Source: Rutidosis leptorrhynchoides (taxonomy: Eukaryota > Streptophyta > Magnoliopsida > Asterales > Asteraceae). Taken from it: a stretch of DNA of 64,000 bases. The notes under the pieces were generated by a model. The model was given only the letters and a program-made list of their open reading frames with translations, did not search any database and had not been told where the DNA came from. Positions 52,475 through 64,000 of this stretch are shown here, one piece after another. Position numbers and translations under genes: made by a program. Position 1 is the first letter of the stretch; every line of letters begins with the position of its first letter. The stretch covers positions 24,688,001-24,752,000 of the forward strand of contig NC_092340.1 in the NCBI RefSeq assembly GCF_046630445.1. Direction: 5' to 3'.

Positions 52475-53713
52475 GATTTGGTTAGAGTTGATGGTGTTCA
52501 TGTAACACGGCCAACACAGAAATAGATGAAGATCGTATAAGAAAAGTTAATGGGTGTTTGATGGTAGAAATGGAAACAAGAGATGGTGGAACAAACGTTG
52601 ATGTATGGGTGATTTTATGTGGCGGTGGTGCTGTAAAAATATAGTTGTTAAGGTGATTCGTGGTGGTTGTAAACCGAAGAAGAAAGGTGGTCGATCATTT
52701 GAGGTTGTGATGATGATTGAATAATAGAAATAAACACGTGGTGGTGATCGTTCATTTGAAACAGAAAACATGTCACGCAGTAGTTGTTTGCAATCTAAAT
52801 GGGTTTAATTGATGGTGTCCATAGACTTCGTATAACAGCAAGTAGGTCTTGTTGGTGGTAATTGGTTCGTAGGTGTACGTACAAATAGAAACAGAAAGAG
52901 CTCGAATGGTGTTGGAGGCTTCGGTGGTGTTGGTGGTGATGAAGGATGGCGTTTGATGGTGATTTACAGTGGGTGGTTGAGGATGACGGTTAGTAGGTTG
53001 TGGTGGTTATGCACCTTAAAAGAAAGGTGATCGAGTTAGTTACGGTTGTGTTAATGACCGATGATGGTTTAATGGTTGGTGTTTAGAAGGCTGTCGATAC
53101 AAAAGAGAGAACGAGAAAACTAGTGTTAAAAATACTGTGTTTTTCATCTATGTAAGCAGTTGCCTATATAGAACTTTAATAAGAGGAAATAATCATTCAA
53201 TCATTCAATATTAATTACATTAGCATAAAATAAACGTGCACACTCACAGTATTTGAGATAATAATTAGAATAGTTCAGCAATCATAAAGCTCAATTAATT
53301 GGTGTTTTATAAATAAGCAGGATCGACCAAATCCTTCATCAGTACTATAAAGAAAAAAAAAAACAATTTGTGAAAGGAATGGGTTCGTACAATTTGACAT
53401 CGATATGTAACAACCTTGAGATCAAAAACAAAAATGGGTCACAGTAGATTGGGATATAAAGCTGATTCCTATTTCTATATATGCTTTTACATATTTGGTA
53501 TTAATAAATAAATAAATATATTAATAAGAATAATAATATTAATATTCAACATTATAATTATTTATAGAAATCATGTATAATAATATCCCATATATATATA
53601 TATTTATATAATAATATAATAGTAACTTAATTATTCGATTTATTATTTTTCATTTATAATTCCAATTAATTAAATGTACTTTATCTATTCAAAATATTAT
53701 ATATATACTTATG

Positions 53714-53791
<78 letters not shown>

Positions 53792-53955
53792 TTTACAACA
53801 ATTGTTCGTGAATCGTCGGGAATGGTCAAGGGTTAAATGAATGCATGAACACAAATTTAAAATTCTTGAGATTTAACTTACCAAATTTTGCTTATCGTGT
53901 CGAAATCATTTAAAGATTAAGTTTAGATTTGGTTGAAAATTTCCGGGTCATTACA
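52475..53955 (-). repeat. Element B 5' LTR, remainder
   Basis: Resumes with GATTTGGTTAGAGTTGATGG, matching 41369 onward in the left copy, and ends GGGTCATTACA. It contains an expanded (TA)n at 53719-53788. Confidence 0.9.
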
Positions 53956-57372
<3,417 letters not shown>

Positions 57373-57740
57373 GAAATAGACAGACTTCCTTGTGAGATAC
57401 CCGCGAGCTCATTTTCCAAGAGCTGGATGCGTGCTTCATTCTTCATTGAAAATAATTTTTCAAAAGTTTCCCAAGCTGCCTTTGGTGTTTTCTCGTCACG
57501 GATGTGCTCCAATAGATCCTCCTCGATTGTAGTCTTCAGTATAAATAAAGCATTCCCAGCCTTGATGTTTCATTTTCTCAAGGCTTCGGTATTTTCTTTC
57601 GGTGGAGGCGTTGTGTCACTGCCAACAACTATTTCCCATAAATCCTGTACTTGTAGGTAGGATTCTATACAAGTCCTCCAATAACCATAGTTGTGGTTAT
57701 TGAGACTCTTGATTCCACTGCTCGTACTTGCAAGATCTGC
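57373..57740 (-). pseudogene. Copia gag, 5' part
   Basis: The start ATG lies near 57740 (MADLASTSSGIKSLNNHNY), and the GYW motif typical of copia gag follows. A TGA at 57570-57572 probably replaces a Trp codon. The frame runs to the edge of element A at 57372 and resumes beyond 30918; GAAAT is duplicated at both edges. Confidence 0.88.
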
Positions 57741-57909
57741 CATCAAGACGTCCAACGTCCAATAAGCTTGGTCCCAGACCGATGAGCTTTCACAGTTCCT
57801 AACTGTGCTCCGACAGAATCTCCCTTAGAGCTTCGGTGTTAACAAGTTGATATAAACGTCCAACATTTACTAATGATTACCTCCACTAGAAATGGTCCTG
57901 AACAACCTA

Positions 57910-57920
57910 CTCTGATACCA
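57910..57920 (-). other. Copia primer binding site (initiator Met tRNA)
   Basis: On the minus strand TGGTATCAGAG begins 2 bp after the 5' LTR, complementary to the 3' end of plant tRNA-iMet. Confidence 0.85.
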
Positions 57921-57922
57921 AT

Positions 57923-58553
57923 TGTTGGAAGCTTCGACGAGCCCAACACACCCACTATAGAGGACCTAGGTTATACTCACTCACTAGACCAACACTTTGA
58001 CATTGGTTAGCCTTTAATTTTATAAATCCTTAGTGCACAATAATATTTAGGCGACAGTGTCGACCATATATCATTCAGGCGGTATAACCGACCATATATC
58101 ACTTAGGCGGCAGAGTCGACCATATAATAAAAATAACACAAGTGCACTAAGAACTTAAACACAAACTAAGGCTTAACCGGGAAACTTAACAAAGAACACT
58201 TTTATAAATACAAAATACAATTACAATATTACTTACTTACAAGCTTTTCTTCACTACTCACACTCTTCTCACTTCTTAATTCTTCTCTACTTCTCAACTC
58301 ACTCTTTTCACAACTTAATTACAAATGAAATCATCACCCATATTTACTCTACTCCATGGAAACTTCTACACACTAGATTTTTCCATGGATAAATATCTAG
58401 ATATTTTTACCACATAAAAATATCTAGATTTTTACATTTTAACATCTAGATTTTTCCTCATTAATATCTAGATATTTCTTTTACATTTTAATATCTAGAT
58501 ATTTACATACATTACTAATTCCATGTTATCTAAATTTGCATTGCATTTTAACA
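57923..58553 (-). repeat. Copia 5' LTR (right copy)
   Basis: 631 bp, the pair of 26507-27137, followed by the TSD TGTTA. Transcription of the element would run leftward from here. Confidence 0.92.
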
Positions 58554-58558
58554 TGTTA

Positions 58559-59360
58559 CACCACAAACAAGAATAGGGAGATGGAAGTTACGGTGATATC
58601 ACAAGGATGGTTTGGGGACATGCCTATTTGTATTTCGCATAACCGTTTATTCCACTTGGAACGTGAGCGTAATGCTTTGGTTGCCAACAGATGTGTGAAT
58701 GGTAGTTTCGTCTGTAATTGGTCTCGTATTGACATAGGGAGTCAAAATACATATGTTGTTCAAGGCTTATGTGAGCAGATGTCGAATATCACGTTGGGTG
58801 TTCATCCAGATTGTTGGAGATGGACTTTAAATGGTGATGGTTGGTTCTATGTTGCGTTTGCCAGAAATTATATTGATCGAAACTTGCTGCCTTCAAGCGA
58901 GTTCATTACGGAGTGGAGAAATTTTTTGTCGGGTAAAGTAAATATCTTCATTTGGAGATTTATTCGTGATAAGGTTCCAAACAAGCTAAATCTTTCGAGG
59001 CAAGGTTTGAAATTTCAGTCGATAAGTTGCGTTATGTGTAACCAGGGAATCGATAGCTCGGAACACCTATTTTTTCATTGCTCTTATGCGCACGATGTTT
59101 GGAGAACTATTTTCATTTGGATTGATCGGCCGATGCATGGGTTCTCGTCATGGCAAGAGGTGCTCAGTTGGATTGATGCGGGTAATGTTGATAATGTTGC
59201 AAGGGATCACCTTCTTGCTATCTTTATAGCGAAGTTGTGGAAACTCCAGAATTGTTCATTGTTTAATGACATTTATGTAAAAAATGTAATATAGTGGACT
59301 CGATTGAGTTTTTCTCGTTTGCTTGGCTTCGTTTTAGAGCCAGAATTAGTTTAAATTGGA
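58559..59360 (+). pseudogene. LINE 3' part with reverse transcriptase zinc-binding (zf-RVT) domain
   Basis: The open frame includes WFGDMPICISHNRLFHLE, then FIWRFIRDKVPNKLNL and the zinc-binding core SCVMCNQGIDSSEHLFFHC followed by W. This is the domain that follows reverse transcriptase in plant L1-type LINEs. After a stop at about 59292 the family ending (DSIEFFSFAWLRFRARI) continues in another frame, so there is a frameshift. Its upstream part is missing or is the fragment at 25633-25985 across the copia element. No poly(A) tail is obvious. Confidence 0.85.
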
Positions 59361-59365
59361 ACCAG

Positions 59366-59500
59366 TGGCGGAGCCACACACATAATACTAGTGGCACGGG
59401 CCACCAGTCATTTAGTCCGAGTAGTGTAAATTTTTAAGAATTTTGAGTAGTGACACCATAGAAATTTGACTAGTGCCACCATAATTCAAAGTTTCATGGG
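59366..59500 (+). mobile_element. Possible hAT-type terminus fragment
   Basis: CAGTGGCGGAGCCA is a common terminal sequence of plant hAT-like elements. No matching inverted end was found, so this is a fragment at best. It sits exactly at the end of the LINE homology. Confidence 0.3.
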
Positions 59501-59638
59501 AGAGTATTTTGTGAAGAAGATGAATTGAGAAGAAACTGCTAGGTAGAGAATTTAATTTTCTGTCTCTTTCTACACACAACCTTTTAAATTTTGTTTCTCT
59601 TTCTTTTAAAACCCTTTAGAATCCGTTACTATTTATTA

Positions 59639-59899
59639 CTCCCTCCGTCCCAATTTAATAGTCCACAGACAAAAAACACACAGTTTAAGAAAAAGAGACT
59701 GTCACATGTACTTTTTATCTACTTTTTCCCTACTTTCCAGTTTTACCCATTACTTTTTACCTATACTTTTGTCTTACTTAAATAAAGTAAGGGTATAAAA
59801 GTATTTTAACCAATTATTCTTTACTATTTATAAAAGTGGACTATTAATTTGGGACGGACGAAAAAAGAAAGGTGGACTATTGATATGGGACGGAGGGAG
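59639..59899. mobile_element. Stowaway-type MITE, 261 bp
   Basis: Terminal inverted repeats CTCCCTCCGTCCCAATTTAA / GGGACGGAGGGAG, with the longer inverse match running through the GTGGACTATT parts, are flanked by TA on both sides (59637-59638, 59900-59901). The Tc1/mariner Stowaway signature is clear. It is non-coding. Confidence 0.92.
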
Positions 59900-59966
59900 T
59901 ATTAACCTTACTTTATTTCCTTTTTTACCCAAAGGCCCTGCACTAAATTAATAATATAATAATATA

Positions 59967-59998
59967 CTAGCTTAAGGCTCACAAAATTTGCGAGTTTT
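59967..59998 (-). mobile_element. Helitron 3' terminus
   Basis: On the minus strand an 8-bp hairpin (CTCGCAAA...TTTGTGAG, one G-T pair) is followed after 7 bases by CTAG and then T, the canonical Helitron 3' end. No separate 5' end was found; the nearest to the right in the same orientation is at 63792. Confidence 0.55.
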
Positions 59999-60431
59999 GA
60001 CAATAAATATTACAAATATAATATATTATGTATGAGCACATAAATGTAATCGACAAAATATGTGTTTAAGATACAAATCTATGCAAATTATGAAGTTGAA
60101 CCAAATAGTAGATATAAATAAAGTATTATAAAAATAAAAATAATGAATATAAGTATAAGTAATGTTCAAAGAATTAATAAAAAATAATAATTAATAGCAT
60201 AATGTTGTTAACACTGAATATAAATTGTTTTCTCACGAGTTTTCCATATATTACTCAATACAATCAATCGTTTGAAGTAGTGAGTAAGTGTTGTCAACAC
60301 TGTTCAGGTTGTTTTTCTGTAACTATACTTCGCATCTCCATTAAACTCTTTTCACGCAGTTGATCGCCCTAATAAGAGACATAACAAAATTTTGCATTTG
60401 ACTATTTCAGCGTAACCGATGATGTTATACA

Positions 60432-60620
60432 ACAACATTATCCAATCCCACAAAAGTGTAGTATGAGAGAGGTAAGATGTAGACAATCATTCCTCTACCC
60501 TCGAGTGAACGGGAAGTCATTTCTCCACCCGCAAGTACTACCCGCCGTTAGAGAATGTCGTCCCTCCCTCTAATCGAGAATATAGAGACTGCTTCCGGTG
60601 GGACCTCCGACTAATAAGAT
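60432..60620 (-). repeat. Au-like SINE, diverged copy
   Basis: Similar to 60958-61135 in blocks (GATGTAGACAATC, TTTCTCCACC, GACTGCTTCC, GACCTCCG). The (TTG)n tail is reduced to ACAACAACA on the + strand. Confidence 0.55.
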
Positions 60621-60934
60621 AAATGAATGAAAAAAAATTGACACATACATGAAACTTGAGAGACGCTAAATGCGTTTCGGGAGAGAGAGCATATATAGCC
60701 GATGTTATTCTAGATGCCCGAAAATTATATATACACTAACAATGATTTGGATCATCGCACCCTTAATAAAATTATGGTTAGAAGTAAAAAGAAGCCATCT
60801 CATTTACATGATCCGCTATCTTGACGATGCATCTCCCAAGACCAAACTACCACTTATAGCAAACAATACTACGACACTTTTATTCCTAACCAAACGTTCA
60901 ACAAACAATCAATAAAAACGAACATCCAAGAGAC

Positions 60935-61290
60935 AACAACAACAACAACAACAACAAAACCCAATACCACATGAGTGGTGTATGGGGGAGATGAGATGTA
61001 GACAATCCTTCCCCTATCCGAGAAATAAAGACAAGTTATTTCTCCACCCAGAGTGAAACACTCTCAAGAGTAGAGAAAGTCATCCCTCTCTTTATTCGAC
61101 GGATAAAGAGATTGCTTCCGAGAGGACCTCCGGCCTTTAAGTAGGAAAAAGTTTTTTTTTTAAAAAAAATAAATTAAAAATACAAAAAATAAATAATAAT
61201 AGACGCCATGAAAATGGTAGAATCAAAATTTCCATGGGTTTTAAATCCTGCCTGGAATTTAATTTAGGATCTAAGAGTCAGTCAAGTCGC
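60935..61290 (-). mobile_element. Au-like SINE insertion with 25-bp target duplication
   Basis: On the minus strand it reads a GGAAGGATTGTCTACATCTC-type body, then a GTATTGGGTTTTG end and (TTG)n, as in plant Au SINEs. The insertion is flanked by direct repeats at 60910-60934 and 61291-61316 (25/26 bp, one A-run difference, core CGAACATCCAAGAGAC). The part right of about 61140 is not clearly SINE and may be an extended 5' end. Confidence 0.6.
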
Positions 61291-61696
61291 CAATAAAAAA
61301 CGAACATCCAAGAGACTCGGACGATATAGGTCCAACATATACTTAACGAAATGGAAAATGATAAGCAAACACAATTACTGTATAGAAGTTCAATCAAATA
61401 TGAGATAATCAAAAGATCCAACACGCTAGACACCAAAATCACAGCTCCTTCGTGTGCGGTATCAATGCTCCAATTGCCGAAGTCGTACAGCCCGTTGGAG
61501 TTTCAAAATGACCTTCTTCAACTGGAGATCCACTCTTTCTTTTCAAAAAAAAAAAAAAAGAGTTAGGTGTCCATGTACTGGAGCTCGGACCCGAATTAAC
61601 AAAATTTTCAGCTTTCGGGATCTGACAAGAATATGAATATCATTAGTTTGCTTTATATGTTGTGTATAGAAATGTAATTTTATTTAAGATTATGAG

Positions 61697-61702
<6 letters not shown>

Positions 61703-61750
<48 letters not shown>
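61703..61750. repeat. (TA)n microsatellite
   Basis: About 24 units. The surrounding 61320-62000 shows no gene or element that I recognise, apart from a 15-base A run near 61545. Confidence 0.95.
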
Positions 61751-61751
<1 letters not shown>

Positions 61752-61999
61752 TGTAAGATGATATAATAAATTTGTACCTTCAATGTGATTGGTGTAGTGT
61801 AAACAGCGTATTTATCATCCAGTAACTCACATAGCAGAGATGACATTGATTAGCTAAAAAATTATATGGATCTAATAAATTTGCAAGTTAAAACAAAAAA
61901 GCAACAACAATCAACAACTAACAAATCAAAAAGAACCATAAGTGTCAGGAAAGGTACATCAGCAAGAATAAAAACGACCAAAAATAATAAATTTTAAGC

Positions 62000-63124
62000 A
62001 AATAATGAACATACCATTAGCAACCAACATATGTGTGATCAACCACAGAAACAACAGCATTTGAGTAGCTGTCACCACCAGGCTCGTTCAAAAAACCATC
62101 AAACCTTACTATCTAACTGTCGCTAACTTGGGTTGAAGATGACAAACAATCATCACCAAAACGCAACAGCACCGTAGGCAAATATAGGCTCATCAGACAC
62201 AAACTGAACCTCATGATTACTTGGGCACATAGGTATCTTACAACACAAATAACCATTTCAAAAAACAACATCTAAAAAACCAGCAAAATTGTAATACTAA
62301 GATCAATCACAAGACAAATTAAAAAATAATTTAAAAATTCCTAAAAACAATAACCATCAACCATATGAATATAAAGAAGCCTTACCAGACAGCGGCAAAA
62401 CCATAATTCTTACCCACATCTTCCATCGATTATACAGATTCGGAGCAAACCCTAAATTCAGCCAATATCTTCAATCGATTGCAATGAATCAGTGAAAAGA
62501 AACAGTTGTTCAACCACATAACTGAATCGGATAGATAAAATCTCGATCGATAATTTATTGAGAAAATCAATAGCCTGATAATTCAACATATCAAATTTAG
62601 TACATTAAAGTAATTAGGTTTTTCAAAAGTATAAAAAGTACCTGTAATTAAAATACCACAACGCATCAACCACGATGCACCATCGACAACCACAAGAATC
62701 AATATGCTCGCAATCGATTAAGTAAGCTTGGGTACCGTGAAGTTCTAAACAAAGAATTTAAATAAACATAAAGTCTACAAAACTTTTTGATCGAGAAATC
62801 CGTCAGATTGAATTTTAGTTAGGGTTTTGAGAACAGAGAATGACGTTATAGATGTAAAAAAATAGTGAAAACCCCCAATTTGATGTCAAAGACGTGCCTC
62901 AGCAAATGGAATATAGGTATTGAGTTATAAGTATAATATTGTAAACGCATGGTGTAGCAGAAATCAACCCGCAATCGTTGATTGCAACACGATTTTGGAG
63001 CAGATGTTTGAAATCACAATGGAAGCAGTAGTAGAGTTTGCCCTAATTTTTGTGTGTAGACTGAAGTGGCGATAGGTGGTTTTTTTTGCCCGCGTTATGA
63101 TCTAAGGGTAATTAGGGAAAACTA
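62000..63124. other. Low-repeat stretch, unassigned
   Basis: No known element was recognised. On the minus strand a short frame ATGGAAGATGTGGGTAAG (62428 leftward) runs into CTGTCTG|GTAAGG near 62385, which looks like an exon with a splice donor, and 62030-62240 has exon-like composition but no stable frame. Host gene debris or a captured fragment are both possible. Confidence 0.25.
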
Positions 63125-63792
63125 CTAGTGGAGCCCTCGCTTCGCGCCGGGGGCTCCGTTTTGAATGCGAGTTAAAAAAAAAGTCTTAATCTATTTTGTA
63201 AAAAAAAAAAAAAAATTCGACATCTAACATTGAAGGGTTGTTCCTTTTGTGAAAGTTGCTTCTTTTAGCATTAATGTTAGTTGATATATTTTGTAAAAAA
63301 GAATGTTTTTCGATATCTTTTGGTAGCATTGAATGGTTTTTTCTTTTAAGAAAGTTGCTTCTTTTATCGTTGGAAACAAAAAAAAAATAGCACAGTAGTG
63401 GCCTATGTGGGTTCTACTGTTTGAGCGCACTGTACAAGTTGGTAAAACGTTGTGGGTGTTATTATTCAGTATTTTTGGTGTTAGTGATGAGATAAATAAT
63501 AATTTAGAATATAAGTATAAAGTGGGAGTTCGATTTGTATTTTAATAGAAGTTAGGGGGTTTGGTTTGTGAAAAGTGAAAAACTAAATAGTATTATTTAT
63601 AAAAAATAAGACAAATTTTGTCTATTAGTTATGTTGGTAATTAGCGAATTATAATAGTTACAAGCTTATAATTAAATCAAAGGGTGTAGAAATAAGGGTA
63701 ATGTTTATCTTTTTCTAGATCCAATGATCTAGATTAGAAGTTGGTATTTTAATATATTTCAATTAGTGTTTTCTTTTAATGTATAGTATAGA
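63125..63792 (-). mobile_element. Non-autonomous Helitron, 668 bp
   Basis: On the minus strand it starts TCTATACTATACATTAAAAG (63792 leftward, preceded by A) and ends with a hairpin GGAGCCC...GGGCTCC (63130-63157), then CTAG followed by T. These are canonical plant Helitron ends with A/T target context. The interior has an imperfect direct repeat of about 115 bp (GAAAGTTGCTTCTTTTA at 63251 and 63352) and no coding capacity. Confidence 0.85.
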
Positions 63793-63909
63793 TATAGATA
63801 TAGATATAGATAGATATAGATAGATAGATAGATAGATATAGATATAGATATAGATATAGATAGATAGATAGATATAGATATAGATATAGATATAGATAGA
63901 TAGATAGAT
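63787..63909. repeat. (GATA)/(GATATA) compound microsatellite
   Basis: Alternating GATATA and GATA units start within the last bases of the Helitron 5' end and extend outside. Helitron 5' ends next to such tracts are common; here the tract probably expanded after insertion. Confidence 0.92.
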
Positions 63910-64000
63910 TTTATAAGAAGACAAGTTCTAGGCTTCTAGATCTAGAGGTACTAGGTACAACTTAAATTTTTGCTAAGTCAATTTGTTTGATAGGAGTACG

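Noticed and set aside
58536-58558. ATG at 58536 as the real start of the zf-RVT protein
   Set aside because: It lies within the copia LTR and its target duplication; the LINE sequence begins only after them.

Overview
The window is nuclear DNA of a flowering plant, almost entirely transposable elements nested inside one another. Long AT-rich intergenic sequence, GT-AG introns, a plant yippee-like gene, Athila-type and copia retrotransposons, LARD-like elements, plant MITEs and Helitron ends all point that way. The repeat style suggests a eudicot, perhaps Asteraceae; this is an impression, not a demonstration. No rRNA, canonical tRNA gene, CRISPR array or bacterial operon was seen.

Region 1 (1-22953, + strand): a complete-looking Ty3/gypsy Athila-type element (El1; its left LTR is cut by the window start) has an open 1868-codon gag-pol, a spliced env-like ATHILA gene and LTRs that look identical where both are visible. 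It sits in the left LTR of a related element (El2) that has no pol and only a broken gag-like ORF. El1 and El2 share the leader and the 3' non-coding region, so El2 looks like a non-autonomous partner. Both LTRs carry two GC-rich palindromes 31-32 bp apart just upstream of the TATA box; El1 has two more such pairs internally.

Region 2 (22954-26506): the last four exons of a yippee-like zinc-binding protein gene (23079-23767) begin about 125 bp after El2. El2 plus El1 therefore appear to sit in an intron of that gene, whose 5' exons would lie left of the window. After it come a MITE, a 77-bp tandem duplication, a LINE reverse transcriptase fragment and a short unidentified ORF.

Region 3 (26507-58553): a minus-strand Ty1/copia element with 631-bp LTRs and TSD TGTTA is split in gag by LARD-like element A (30919-57372, TSD GAAAT). 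The right LTR of A is split by LARD-like element B (38452-53955, TSD TAAAG), and the right LTR of B is split by solo LTR C (49228-52474). A and B have 3.8 and 4.4 kb LTRs, about 3.4 kb nearly non-coding interiors, an initiator-Met tRNA primer site and a frameshifted gag fossil. The order of insertion is copia, A, B, C.

Region 4 (58554-64000): the 3' part of a LINE (zinc-binding domain), a Stowaway MITE, Au-like SINE copies, two Helitron 3' ends, a complete 668-bp Helitron and a GATA/GATATA microsatellite. About 62.0-63.1 kb is the least repeat-like stretch and I could not assign it.
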